Source of the DNA: Elmis aenea
Lineage: Eukaryota > Arthropoda > Insecta > Coleoptera > Elmidae
Assembly: GCA_947652605.1 (NCBI GenBank)
Contig: CANTFG010000099.1
Coordinates: forward strand, 288,164 to 352,163
Length of the DNA stretch: 64,000 nt
Reading direction: 5' to 3'
How positions within the stretch are numbered: the stretch's first letter is position 1; each line of letters begins with the position of its first letter. Shown piece by piece: positions 27,045 to 41,085 of this stretch. Made by a program: the position numbers and the translations under genes. Below the pieces are notes generated by a model, which did no database searches, was not told the origin of the DNA, and worked only from the letters and a program-made list of their open reading frames with translations.

Positions 27045-27540
27045 TTTACATGAATAAAATTGTTTTGCATATGTCTTTTAATGAGCTGGTTTTAATTTTT
27101 AATAATTTCCTAAAAATGCCGTGCTTTAGTTAATACATATGTTCCTTGAGCGACTATTTCTAAACAATTTTAATTATTGATTTGTATATCACAGGAACAG
27201 TTTATCCATCGCCTCTTTACATGAATACAATTGTTTTGCATATGTCTTTCAATGAGCTGGTTTTAATTTTTAATAATTTCCTAAAAATACCGTGCTTTAG
27301 TTAATACATATGTTCCTTGAGCGACTATTTCTAAACAATTTTAATTATTGATTTGTATATCACAGGAACAGTTTATCCATCGCCTCTTTACATGAATAAA
27401 ATTGTTTTGCATATGTCTTTTAATGAGCTGGTTTTAATTTTTAATAATTTCCTAAAAATGCCGTGCTTTAGTTAATACATATGTTCCTTGAGCGACTATT
27501 TCTAAACAATTTTAATTATTGATTTGTATATCACAGGAAC
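27045..27540 (+). repeat. 342-bp (two-unit) local duplication
   Basis: The paired alleles cttttaatgag and taaaaatgcc occur at 27111 and again at 27453, exactly two units apart, with an ordinary unit between. The corresponding place near 36,450-36,820 has only one such pair without these private changes, which accounts for the offset drop from 9,401 to 9,059. It is the smallest-scale exchange event I could resolve. Confidence 0.8.
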
Positions 27541-28092
27541 AGTTTATCCATCGCCTCTTTACATGAATACAATTGTTTTGCATATGTCTTTCAATGAGCT
27601 GGTTTTAATTTTTAATAATTTCCTAAAAATACCGTGCTTTAGTTAATACATATGTTCCTTGAGCGACTATTTCTAAACAATTTTAATTATTGATTTGTAT
27701 ATCACAGAAACAGTTTATCCATCGCCTCTTTACATGAATACAATTGTTTTGCATATGTCTTTTAAAGAGCTGGTTTTAATTTTTACTAATTTCCTAAAAA
27801 TACCGTACTTTAGTTAATACATATGTTCCTTGAGCGACTATTTCTAAACAATTTTAATTATTGATTTGTATATGACAGGAACAGTTTATCCATCGCCTCT
27901 TTACATGAATACAATTGTTTTGCATATGTCTTTCAATGAGCTGGTTTTAATTTTTAATAATTTCCTAAAAATACCGTGCTTTAGTTAATACGTATGTTCC
28001 TTGAGCGACTATTTCTAAACAATTTTAATTATTGATTTGTATATCACAGGAACAGTTTATCCATCGCCTCTTTACATGAATACAATTGTTTT

Positions 28093-28099
28093 GCATGTC
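28093..28099 (+). repeat. 2-bp deletion variant gcatgtc, copy 2
   Basis: It is 3,076 bp after copy 1 (18 units minus 2 bp). The unit also has gtatta, unlike the gtttta seen in most other copies. Confidence 0.93.
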
Positions 28100-28330
28100 T
28101 TTCAATGAGCTGGTATTAATTTTTAATAATTTCCTAAAAATACCGTGCTTTAGTTAATACATATGTTCCTTGAGCGACTATTTCGAAACAATTTTAATTA
28201 TTGATTTGTATATCACAGGAACAGTTTATCCATCGCCTCTTTACATGAATACAATTGTTTTGCATATGTCTTTCAATGAGCTGGTTTTAATTTTTAATAA
28301 TTTCCTAAAAATACCGTGCTTTAGTTAATA

Positions 28331-29882
28331 CATATGTGCCTTGAGCGACTATTTCGAAACAATTTTAATTATTGATTTGTATATCACAGGAACAGTTTAT
28401 CCATCGCCTCTTTACATGAATACAATTGTTTTGCATATGTCTTTCAATGAGCTGGTTTTAATTTTTAATAATTTCCTAAAAATACCGTGCTTTAGTTAAT
28501 ACATATGTTCCTTGAGCGACTATTTCTAAACAATTTTAATTATTGATTTGTATATGACAGGAACAGTTTATCCATCGCCTCTTTACATGAATACAATTGT
28601 TTTGCATATGTCTTTCAATGAGCTGGTTTTAATTTTTAATAATTTCCTAAAAATACCGTGCTTTAGTTAATACATATGTTCCTTGAGCGACTATTTCTAA
28701 ACAATTTTAATTATTGATTTGTATATCACAGGAACAGTTTATCCATCGCCTCTTTACATGAATAAAATTGTTTTGCATATGTCTTTCAATGAGCTGGTTT
28801 TAATTTTTAATAATTTCCTAAAAATACCGTGCTTTAGTTAATACATATGTTCCTTGAGCGACTATTTCGAAACAATTTTAATTATTGATTTGTATATGAC
28901 AGGAACAGTTTATCCATCGCCTCTTTACATGAATACAATTGTTTTGCATATGTCTTTCAATGAGCTGGTTTTAATTTTTAATAATTTCCTAAAAATACCG
29001 TGCTTTAGTTAATACATATGTTCCTTGAGCGACTATTTCTAAACAATTTTAATTATTGATTTGTATATCACAGAAACAGTTTATCCATCGCCTCTTTACA
29101 TGAATACAATTGTTTTGCATATGTCTTTTAAAGAGCTGGTTTTATTTTTTAATAATTTCCTAAAAATACCGTGCTTTAGTTAATACATATGTTCCTTGTG
29201 CGACTATTTCGAAACAATTTCAATTATTGATTTGTATATCACAGGAACAGTTTATCTTTCGCCTCTTTACATGAATACAATTGTTTTGCATATGTCTTTC
29301 AATGAGCTGGTTTTAATTTTTAATAATTTCCTAAAAATACCGTGCTTTAGTTAATACATATGTTCCTTGAGCGACTATTTCGAAACAATTTTAATTATTG
29401 ATTTGTATGTCACAGGAACAGTTTATCCATCGCCTCTTTACATGAATACAATTGTTTTGCATATGTCTTTCAATGAGCTGGTTTTAATTTTTAATAATTT
29501 CCTAAAAATACCGTGCTTTAGTTAATACATATGTTACTTGAGCGACTATTTTTGAACAATTTCAATTATTGATTTGTATATCACAGGAACAGTTTATCTA
29601 TCGCCTCTTTACATGAATACAATTGTTTTGCATATGTCTTTCAATGAGCTGGTTTTAATTTTTAATAATTTCCTAAAAATACCGTGCTTTAGTTAATACA
29701 TATGTTCCTTGAGCGACAATTTCGAAACAATTTTAATTATTGATTTGTATATCACAGGAACAGTTTATCCATCGCCTCTTTACATGAATACAATTGTTTT
29801 GCATATGTCTTTCAATAAGCTGGTATTAATTTTTAATAATTTCCTAAAAATACCGTGCTTTAGTTAATACATATGTTCCTTG
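28331..29882 (+). repeat. Family C to A junction block
   Basis: Units with tgtgcc, aataaaatt, tttaaagag with gttttatttttt, gtgcgac and tatgtcacagg run into cgacaatttcg and aataagctggtatta, the family A alleles that normally precede the 76-bp unit. Here the expected ctgaac unit, the 76-bp unit and the ccattg-adjacent unit are absent, and the order jumps straight to agaaacag with acaggaata. The block resembles 45,360-46,000, where the short unit is present. No gene is present. Confidence 0.72.
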
Positions 29883-32800
29883 AGCGACTATTTCTAAACA
29901 ATTTTAATTATTGATTTGTATATCACAGAAACAGTTTATCCATCGCCTCTTTACAGGAATACAATTGTTTTGCATATGTCTTTCAATGAGCTGGTTTTAA
30001 TTTTTAATAATTTCCTAAAAATACCGTGCTTTAGTTAATACATATGTTCCTTGAGCGACTATTTCTGAACAATTTTAATTATTGATTTGTATATCACAGA
30101 AACAGTTTATCCATCGCCTCTTTACAGGAATACAATTGTTTTGCATATGTCTTTCAATGAGCTGGTTTTAATTTTTAATAATTTCCTAAAAATACCGTGC
30201 TTTAGTTAATACATATGTTCCTTGAGCGACTATTTCTAAACAATTTTAATTATTGATTTGTATATCACAGAAACAGTTTATCCATCGCCTCTTTACAGGA
30301 ATACAATTGTTTTGCATATGTCTTTCAATGAGCTGGTTTTAATTTTTAATAATTTCCTAAAAATACCGTGCTTTAGTTAATACATATGTTCCTTGAGCGA
30401 CTATTTCTAAACAATTTTAATTATTGATTTGTATATGACAGGAACAGTTTATCCATCGCCTCTTTACATGAATACAATTGTTTTGCATATGTCTTTCAAT
30501 GAGCTGGTTTTAATTTTTAATAATTTCCTAAAAATACCGTGCTTTAGTTAATACATATGTTCCTTGAGCGACTATTTCTAAACAATTTTAATTATTGATT
30601 TGTATATCACAGAAATAGTTTATCCATCGCCTCTTTACAGGAATACAATTGTTTTGCATATGTCTTTCAATGAGCTGGTTTTAATTTTTAATAATTTCCT
30701 AAAAATACCGTGCTTTAGTTAATACATATGTTCCTTGAGCGACTATATCTAAACAATTTTAATTATTGATTTGTATATCACAGAAACAGTTTATCCATCG
30801 CCTCTTTACAGGAATACAATTGTTTTGCATATGTCTTTCAATGAGCTGGTTTTAATTTTTAATAATTTCCTAAAAATACCGTGCTTTAGTTAATACATAT
30901 GTTCCTTGAGCGACTATTTCTAAACAATTTTAATTATTGATTTGTATATCACAGGAACAGTTTATCCATCGCCTCTTTACATGAATAAAATTGTTTTGCA
31001 TATGTCTTTCAATGAGCTGGTTTTAATTTTTAATAATTTCCTAAAAATACCGTGCTTTAGTTAATACATATGTTCCTTGAGCGACTATTTCGTAACAAAT
31101 TTAATTATTGATTTGTATATCACAGGAACAGTTTATCCATCGCCTCTTTACATGAATACAATTGTTTTGCATATGTCTTTCAATGAGCTGGTATTAATTT
31201 TTAATAATTTCCTAAAAATACCGTGCTTTAGTTAATACATATGTTCCTTGAGCGACTGTTTCTGAACAATTTTAATTATTGATTTGTATATCACAGGAAC
31301 AGTTTATCCATCGCCTCTTTACATGAATACAATTGTTTTGCATATGTCTTTCAATGAGCTGGTTTTAATTTTTAATAATTTCCTAAAAATACCGTGCTTT
31401 AGTTAATACATATGTTCCTTGAGCGACTATTTCTAAAAAAATTTAATTATTGATTTGTATATCACAGGAACAGTTTATCCATCGCTTCTTTACATGAATA
31501 CAATTGTTTTGCATATGTCTTTCAATGAGCTGGTATTAATTTTTAATAATTTCCTAAAAATACCGTGCTTTAGTTAATACATATGTTCCTTGAGCGACTA
31601 TTTCTAAACAATTTTAATTATTGATTTGTATATCACAGGAACAGTTTATCTATCGCTTCTTTACATAAATACAATTGTTTTGCATATGTCTTTCAATGAG
31701 CTGGTTTTAATTTTTAATAATTTCCTAAAAATACCGTGCTTTAGTTAATACATATGTTCCTTGAGCGACTATTTCTAAAAAAATTTAATTATTGATTTGT
31801 ATATCACAGGAACAGTTTATCCATCGCCTCTTTACATGAATACAATTGTTTTGCATATGTCTTTCAATGAGCTGGTTTTAATTTTTAATAATTTCCTAAA
31901 AATACCGTGCTTAAGTTAATACATATGTTCCTTGAGCGACTATTTCGAAACAATTTTAATTATTGATTTGTATATCACAGGAACAGTTTATCCATCGCCT
32001 CTTTACATGAATACAATTGTTTTGCATATGTCTTTCAATGAGCTGGTTTTAATTTTTAATAATTTCCTAAAAATACCGTGCTTTAGTTAATACATATGTT
32101 CCTTGAGCGACTACTTCTAAACAATTTTAATTATTGATTTGTATATGACAGGAACAGTTTATCCATCGCCTCTTTACATGAATACAATTGTTTTGCATAT
32201 GTCTTTCAATGAGCTGGTTTTAATTTTTAATAATTTCCTAAAAATACCGTGCTTTAGTTAATACATATGTTCCTTGAGCGACTATTTCGAAACAATTTTA
32301 ATTATTGATTTGTATATCACAGGAACAGTTTATCCATCGCCTCTTTACATGAATACAATTGTTTTGCATATGTCTTTCAATGAGCTGGTTTTAATTTTTA
32401 ATAATTTCCTAAAAATACCGTGCTTTAGTTAATACATATGTTCCTTGAGCGACTATTTCGAAACAATTTTAATTATTGATTTGTATATCACAGGAACAGT
32501 TTATCCATCGCCTCTTTACATGAATACAATTGTTTTGCATATGCCTTTCAATGAGCTGGTTTTAATTTTTAATAATTTCCTAAAAATACCGTGCTTTAGT
32601 TAATACATATGTTCCTTGAGCGACTATTTCTAAACAATTTTAATTATTGATTTGTATATCACAGGAACAGTTTATCCATCGCCTCTTTACATGAATACAA
32701 TTGTTTTGCATATGTCTTTCAATGAGCTGGTTTTAATTTTTAATAATTTCCTAAAAATACCGTGCTTTAGTTAATACATATGTTCCTTGAGCGACTATTT

Positions 32801-34759
32801 CGAAACAATTTTAATTATTGATTTGTATATCACAGGAACAGTTTATCCATCGCCTCTTTACATGATTACAATTGTTTTGCATATGTCTTTCAATGAGCTG
32901 GTTTTAATTTTTAATAATTTCCTAAAAATACCGTGCTTTAGTTAATACATATGTTCCTTGAGCGACTATTTCGAAACAATTTTAATTATTGATTTGTATA
33001 TCACAGGAACAGTTTATCTATCGCTTCTTTACATGAATACAATTGTTTTGCATATGTCTTTCAATGAGCTGGTTTTAATTTTTAATAATTTCCTAAAAAT
33101 ACCGTGCTTTAGTTAATACATATGTTCCTTGAGCGACTATTTCTAAAAAAATTTAATTATTGATTTGTATATCACAGGAACAGTTTATCCATCGCCTTTT
33201 TACATGAATACAATTGTTTTGCATATGTCTTTCAATGAGCTGGTTTTAATTTTTAATAATTTCCTAAAAATACCGTGCCTAAGTTAATACATATGTTCCT
33301 TGAGCGACTATTTCGAAACAATTTTAATTATTGATTTGTATATCACAGGAACAGTTTATCCATCGCCTCTTTACATGAATACAATTGTTTTGCATATGTC
33401 TTTCAATGAGCTGGTTTTAATTTTTAATAATTTCCTAAAAATACCGTGCTTTAGTTAATACATATGTTCCTTGAGCGACTACTTCTAAACAATTTTAATT
33501 ATTGATTTGTATATGACAGGAACAGTTTATCCATCGCCTCTTTACATGAATACAATTGTTTTGCATATGTCTTTCAATGAGCTGGTTTTAATTTTTAATA
33601 ATTTCCTAAAAATACCGTGCTTTAGTTAATACATATGTTCCTTGAGCGACTATTTCGAAACAATTTTAATTATTGATTTGTATATCACAGGAACAGTTTA
33701 TCCATCGCCTCTTTACATGAATACAATTGTTTTGCATATGTCTTTCAATGAGCTGGTTTTAATTTTTAATAATTTCCTAAAAATACCGTGCTTTAGTTAA
33801 TACATATGTTCCTTGAGTGACTATTTCGAAACAATTTTAATTATTGATTTGTATATCACAGGAACAGTTTATCCATCGCCTCTTTACATGAATACAATTG
33901 TTTTGCATATGTCTTTCAATGAGCTGGTTTTAATTTTTAATAATTTCCTAAAAATACCGTGCTTTAGTTAATACATATGTTCCTTGAGCGACTATTTCTA
34001 AACAATTTTAATTATTGATTTGTATATCACAGGAACAGTTTATCCATCGCCTCTTTACATGAATAAAATTGTTTTGCATATGTCTTTCAATGAGCTGGTT
34101 TTAATTTTTAATAATTTCCTAAAAATACCGTGCTTTAGTTAATACATATGTTCCTTGAGCGACTATTTCGAAACAATTTTAATTATTGATTTGTATATCA
34201 CAGGAACAGTTTATCCATCGCCTCTTTACATGAATACAATTGTTTTGCATATGTCTTTCAATGAGCTGGTTTTAATTTTTAATAATTTCCTAAAAATACC
34301 GTGCTTTAGTTAATACATATGTTCCTTGAGCGACTATTTCTAAACAATTTTAATTATTGATTTGTATATCACAGAAACAGTTTATCCATCGCCTCTTTAC
34401 ATGAATACAATTGTTTTGCATATGTCATTTAAAGAGCTGGTTTTAATTTTTACTAATTTCCTAAAAATACCGTACTTTAGTTAATACATATGTTCCTTGA
34501 GCGACTATTTCTAAACAATTTTAATTATTGATTTGTATATGACAGGAACAGTTTATCCATCGCCTCTTTACATGAATACAATTGTTTTGCATATGTCTTT
34601 CAATGAGCTGGTTTTAATTTTTAATAATTTCCTAAAAATACCGTGCTTTAGTTAATACATATGTTCCTTGAGCGACTATTTCGAAACAATTTTAATTATT
34701 GATTTGTATATCACAGGAACAGTTTATCCATCGCCTCTTTACATGAATACAATTGTTTT

Positions 34760-34766
34760 GCATGTC
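34760..34766 (+). repeat. 2-bp deletion variant gcatgtc, copy 3
   Basis: It is 39 units minus 2 bp after copy 2 and is the duplicate of copy 1 at offset 9,743. Confidence 0.93.
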
Positions 34767-37151
34767 TTTCAATGAGCTGGTTTTAATTTTTAATAATTTC
34801 CTAAAAATACCGTGCTTTAGTTAATACATATGTTCCTTGAGCGACTATTTCGAAACAATTTTAATTATTGATTTGTATATCACAGGAACAGTTTATCCAT
34901 CGCCTCTTTACATGAATACAATTGTTTTGCATATGTCTTTCAATGAGCTGGTTTTAATTTTTAATAATTTCCTAAAAATACCGTGCTTTAGTTAATACAT
35001 ATGTGCCTTGAGCGACTATTTCGAAACAATTTTAATTATTGATTTGTATATCACAGGAACAGTTTATCCATCGCCTCTTTACATGAATACAATTGTTTTG
35101 CATATGTCTTTCAATGAGCTGGTTTTAATTTTTAATAATTTCCTAAAAATACCGTGCTTTAGTTAATACATATGTTCCTTGAGCGACTATTTCGAAACAA
35201 TTTTAATTATTGATTTGTATATCACAGGAACAGTTTATCCATCGCCTCTTTACATGAATACAATTGTTTTGCATATGTCTTTCAATGAGCTGGTTTTAAT
35301 TTTTAATAATTTCCTAAAAATACCGTGCTTTAATTAATACATATGTTCCTTGAGCGACTATTTCTAAACAATTTTAATTATTGATTTGTATATCACAGGA
35401 ACAGTTTATCCATCGCCTCTTTACATGAATACAATTGTTTTGCATATGTCTTTCAATGAGCTGGTTTTAATTTTTAATAATTTCCTAAAAATACCGTGCT
35501 TTAGTTAATACATATGTTCCTTGAGCGACTATTTCGAAACAATTTTAATTATTGATTTGTATATCACAGGAACAGTTTATCTATCGCTTCTTTACATGAA
35601 TACAATTGTTTTGCATATGTCTTTCAATGAGCTGGTTTTAATTTTTAATAATTTCCTAAAAATACCGTGCTTAAGTTAATACATATGTTCCTTGAGCGAC
35701 TATTTCGAAACAATTTTAATTATTGATTTGTATATCACAGGAACAGTTTATCCATCGCCTCTTTACATGAATACAATTGTTTTGCATATGTCTTTCAATG
35801 AGCTGGTTTTAATTTTTAATAATTTCCTAAAAATACCGTGCTTTAGTTAATACATATGTTCCTTGAGCGACTACTTCTAAACAATTTTAATTATTGATTT
35901 GTATATGACAGGAACAGTTTATCCATCGCCTCTTTACATGAATACAATTGTTTTGCATATGTCTTTCAATGAGCTGGTTTTAATTTTTAATAATTTCCTA
36001 AAAATACCGTGCTTTAGTTAATACATATGTTCCTTGAGCGACTATTTCGAAACAATTTTAATTATTGATTTGTATATCACAGGAACAGTTTATCCATCGC
36101 CTCTTTACATGAATACAATTGTTTTGCATATGTCTTTCAATGAGCTGGTTTTAATTTTTAATAATTTCCTAAAAATACCGTGCTTTAGTTAATACATATG
36201 TTCCTTGAGTGACTATTTCGAAACAATTTTAATTATTGATTTGTATATCACAGGAACAGTTTATCCATCGCCTCTTTACATGAATACAATTGTTTTGCAT
36301 ATGTCTTTCAATGAGCTGGTTTTAATTTTTAATAATTTCCTAAAAATACCGTGCTTTAGTTAATACATATGTTCCTTGAGCGACTATTTCTAAACAATTT
36401 TAATTATTGATTTGTATATCACAGGAACAGTTTATCCATCGCCTCTTTACATGAATAAAATTGTTTTGCATATGTCTTTCAATGAGCTGGTTTTAATTTT
36501 TAATAATTTCCTAAAAATACCGTGCTTTAGTTAATACATATGTTCCTTGAGCGACTATTTCTAAACAATTTTAATTATTGATTTGTATATCACAGGAACA
36601 GTTTATCCATCGCCTCTTTACATGAATACAATTGTTTTGCATATGTCTTTCAATGAGCTGGTTTTAATTTTTAATAATTTCCTAAAAATACCGTGCTTTA
36701 GTTAATACATATGTTCCTTGAGCGACTATTTCTAAACAATTTTAATTATTGATTTGTATATCACAGAAACAGTTTATCCATCGCCTCTTTACATGAATAC
36801 AATTGTTTTGCATATGTCTTTTAAAGAGCTGGTTTTAATTTTTACTAATTTCCTAAAAATACCGTACTTTAGTTAATACATATGTTCCTTGAGCGACTAT
36901 TTCTAAACAATTTTAATTATTGATTTGTATATGACAGGAACAGTTTATCCATCGCCTCTTTACATGAATACAATTGTTTTGCATATGTCTTTCAATGAGC
37001 TGGTTTTAATTTTTAATAATTTCCTAAAAATACCGTGCTTTAGTTAATACATATGTTCCTTGAGCGACTATTTCTAAACAATTTTAATTATTGATTTGTA
37101 TATCACAGGAACAGTTTATCCATCGCCTCTTTACATGAATACAATTGTTTT

Positions 37152-37158
37152 GCATGTC
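37152..37158 (+). repeat. 2-bp deletion variant gcatgtc, copy 4
   Basis: It is 14 units minus 2 bp after copy 3 and is the duplicate of copy 2 at offset 9,059. Confidence 0.93.
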
Positions 37159-38688
37159 TTTCAATGAGCTGGTTTTAATTTTTAATAATTTCCTAAAAAT
37201 ACCGTGCTTTAGTTAATACATATGTTCCTTGAGCGACTATTTCGAAACAATTTTAATTATTGATTTGTATATCACAGGAACAGTTTATCCATCGCCTCTT
37301 TACATGAATACAATTGTTTTGCATATGTCTTTCAATGAGCTGGTTTTAATTTTTAATAATTTCCTAAAAATACCGTGCTTTAGTTAATACATATGTTCCT
37401 TGAGCGACTACTTCTAAACAATTTTAATTATTGATTTGTATATGTCAGGAACAGTTTATCCATCGCCTCTTTACATGAATACAATTGTTTTGCATATGTC
37501 TTTCAATGAGCTGGTTTTAATTTTTAATAATTTCCTAAAAATACCGTGCTTTAGTTAATACATATGTTCCTTGAGCGACTATTTCGAAACAATTTTAATT
37601 ATTGATTTGTATATCACAGGAACAGTTTATCCATCGCCTCTTTACATGAATACAATTGTTTTGCATATGTCTTTCAATGAGCTGGTTTTAATTTTTAATA
37701 ATTTCCTAAAAATACCGTGCTTTAGTTAATACATATGTTCCTTGAGTGACTATTTCGAAACAATTTTAATTATTGATTTGTATATCACAGGAACAGTTTA
37801 TCCATCGCCTCTTTACATGAATACAATTGTTTTGCATATGTCTTTCAATGAGCTCGTTTTAATTTTTAATAATTTCCTAAAAATACCGTGCTTTAGTTAA
37901 TACATATGTTCCTTGAGCGACTATTTCTAAACAATTTTAATTATTGATTTGTATATCACAGGAACAGTTTATCCATCGCCTCTTTACATGAATAAAATTG
38001 TTTTGCATATGTCTTTCAATGAGCTGGTTTTAATTTTTAATAATTTCCTAAAAATACCGTGCTTTAGTTAATACATATGTTCCTTGAGCGACTATTTCGA
38101 AACAATTTTAATTATTGATTTGTATATCACAGGAACAGTTTATCCATCGCCTCTTTACATGAATACAATTGTTTTGCATATGTCTTTCAATGAGCTGGTT
38201 TTAATTTTTAATAATTTCCTAAAAATACCGTGCTTTAGTTAATACATATGTTCCTTGAGCGACTATTTCTAAACAATTTTAATTATTGATTTGTATATCA
38301 CAGAAACAGTTTTTCCATCGCCTCTTTACATGAATACAATTGTTTTGCATATGTCTTTTAAAGAGCTGGTTTTAATTTTTACTAATTTCCTAAAATTACC
38401 GTACTTTAGTTAATACATATGTTCCTTGAGCGACTATTTCTAAACAATTTTAATTATTGATTTGTATATGACAGGAACAGTTTATCCATCGCCTCTTTAC
38501 ATGAATACAATTGTTTTGCATATGTCTTTCAATGAGCTGGTTTTAATTTTTAATAATTTTCTAAAAATACCGTGCTTTAGTTAATACATATGTTCCTTGA
38601 GCGACTATTTCGAAACAATTTTAATTATTGATTTGTATATCACAGGAACAGTTTATCCATCGCCTCTTTACATGAATATAATTGTTTT

Positions 38689-38695
38689 GCATGTC
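38689..38695 (+). repeat. 2-bp deletion variant gcatgtc, copy 5
   Basis: It is nine units minus 2 bp after copy 4. The unit also carries gaatata in place of gaataca. Confidence 0.93.
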
Positions 38696-39370
38696 TTTCA
38701 ATGAGCTGGTTTTAATTTTTAATAATTTCCTAAAAATACCGTGCTTTAGTTAATACATATGTTCCTTGAGCGACTATTTCGAAACAATTTTAATTATTGA
38801 TTTGTATATGACAGGAACAGTTTATCCATCGCCTCTTTACATGAATACAATTGTTTTGCATATGTCTTTCAATGAGCTGGTTTTAATTTTTAATAATTTC
38901 CTAAAAATACCGTGCTTTAGTTAATACATATGTGCCTTGAGCGACTATTTCGAAACAATTTTAATTATTGATTTGTATATCACAGGAACAGTTTATCCAT
39001 CGCCTCTTTACATGAATACAATTGTTTTGCATATGTCTTTCAATGAGCTGGTTTTAATTTTTAATAATTTCCTAAAAATACCGTGCTTTAGTTAATACAT
39101 ATGTTCCTTGAGCGACTATTTCTAAACAATTTTAATTATTGATTTGTATATGACAGGAACAGTTTATCCATCGCCTCTTTACATGAATACAATTGTTTTG
39201 CATATGTCTTTCAATGAGCTGGTTTTAATTTTTAATAATTTCCTAAAAATACCGTGCTTTAGTTAATACATATGTTCCTTGAGCGACTATTTCGAAACAA
39301 TTTTAATTATTGATTTGTTTATCACAGGAACAGTTTATCCATCGCCTCTTTACATGAATACAATTGTTTT

Positions 39371-39377
39371 GCATGTC
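39371..39377 (+). repeat. 2-bp deletion variant gcatgtc, copy 6
   Basis: It is only four units minus 2 bp after copy 5, the shortest spacing in the series, with tgtgcc following in both cases. This suggests a local four-unit duplication. Confidence 0.93.
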
Positions 39378-41078
39378 TTTCAATGAGCTGGTTTTAATTT
39401 TTAATAATTTCCTAAAAATACCGTGCTTTAGTTAATACATATGTTCCTTGAGCGACTATTTCGAAACAATTTTAATTATTGATTTGTATATCACAGGAAC
39501 AGTTTATCCATCGCCTCTTTACATGAATACAATTGTTTTGCATATGTCTTTCAATGAGCTGGTTTTAATTTTTAATAATTTCCTAAAAATACCGTGCTTT
39601 AGTTAATACATATGTGCCTTGAGCGACTATTTCGAAACAATTTTAATTATTGATTTGTATATCACAGGAACAGTTTATCCATCGCCTCTTTACATGAATA
39701 CAATTGTTTTGCATATGTCTTTTAAAGAGCTGGTTTTAATTTTTAATAATTTCCTAAAAATACCGTGCTTTAGTTAATACATATGTTCCTTGTGCGACTA
39801 TTTCGAAACAATTTCAATTATTGATTTGTATATCACAGGAACAGTTTATCTATCGCCTCTTTACATGAATACAATTGTTTTGCATATGTCTTTCAATGAG
39901 CTGGTTTTAATTTTTAATAATTTCCTAAAAATACCGTGCTTTAGTTAATACATATGTTCCTTGAGCGACTATTTCGAAACAATTTTAATTATTGATTTGT
40001 ATGTCACAGGAACAGTTTATCCATCGCCTCTTTACATGAATACAATTGTTTTGCATATGTCTTTCAATGAGCTGGTTTTAATTTTTAATAATTTCCTAAA
40101 AATACCGTGCTTTAGTTAATACATATGTTCCTTGAGCGACTATTTCTAAACAATTTTAATTATTGATTTGTATATCACAGGAACAGTTTATCCATCGCCT
40201 CTTTACATGAATAAAATTGTTTTGCATATGTCTTTCAATGAGCTGGTTTTAATTTTTAATAATTTCCTAAAAATACCGTGCTTTAGTTAATACATATGTT
40301 CCTTGAGCGACTATTTCGAAACAATTTTAATTATTGATTTGTATATGACAGGAACAGTTTATCCATCGCCTCTTTACATGAATACAATTGTTTTGCATAT
40401 GTCTTTCAATGAGCTGGTTTTAATTTTTAATAATTTCCTAAAAATACCGTGCTTTAGTTAATACATATGTTCCTTGAGCGACTATTTCTAAACAATTTTA
40501 ATTATTGATTTGTATATCACAGAAACAGTTTATCCATCGCCTCTTTACATGAATACAATTGTTTTGCATATGTCTTTTAAAGAGCTGGTTTTAATTTTTA
40601 ATAATTTCCTAAAAATACCGTGCTTTAGTTAATACATATGTTCCTTGTGCGACTATTTCGAAACAATTTTAATTATTGATTTGTATATCACAGGAACAGT
40701 TTATCCATCGCCTCTTTACATGAATACAATTGTTTTGCATATGTCTTTCAATGAGCTGGTTTTAATTTTTAATAATTTCCTAAAAATACCGTGCTTTAGT
40801 TAATATATATGTTCCTTGAGCGACTATTTCTAAACAATTTTAATTATTGATTTGTATATCACAGAAACAGTTTATCCATCGCCTCTTTACATGAATACAA
40901 TTGTTTTGCATATGTCTTTCAATGAGCTGGTTTTAATTTTTAATAATTTCCTAAAAATACCGTGCTTTAGTTAATACATATGTTCCTTGAGCGACTATTT
41001 CGAAACAATTTTAATTATTGATTTGTATATCACAGGAACAGTTTATCCATCGCCTCTTTACATGAATACAATTGTTTT

Positions 41079-41085
41079 GCATGTC
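41079..41085 (+). repeat. 2-bp deletion variant gcatgtc, copy 7
   Basis: It is ten units minus 2 bp after copy 6 and is again followed one unit later by tgtgcc. Confidence 0.93.

Larger units (their letters stand above)
23663..28330 (+). repeat. Family C monomers, left block
   Basis: The distinguishing alleles are gagtgac (24072, 26806), tttaaagag with tttactaat and cgtacttt (near 24683 and 27761), gcatgtc (25017, 28093) and tgtgcc (25259, 28334). Similar modules of about 2.7-3.1 kb follow each other. A two-unit (342-bp) duplication carrying aatgccg lies at about 27,110-27,460. From 20,140 to about 28,330 this stretch is matched by 29,883 to about 37,390. No gene is present. Confidence 0.82.
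29883..37390 (+). repeat. Second copy of the 20,140-28,330 block (about 7.5 kb)
   Basis: Markers recur at a fixed offset of 9,743 bp: cgtaacaaat 21348 to 31091, atgcctttc, catgattac, gagtg 24072 to 33815, catttaaag, gcatgtc 25017 to 34760 and tgtgcc 25259 to 35002. The offset then steps to 9,572, 9,401 and 9,059 as one, one and two whole units are missing relative to the first copy. The last shared marker is gcatgtc at 28093 and 37152. Private changes include gcctaagtt near 33281 and ctttaattaat near 35330. No gene is present. Confidence 0.82.
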
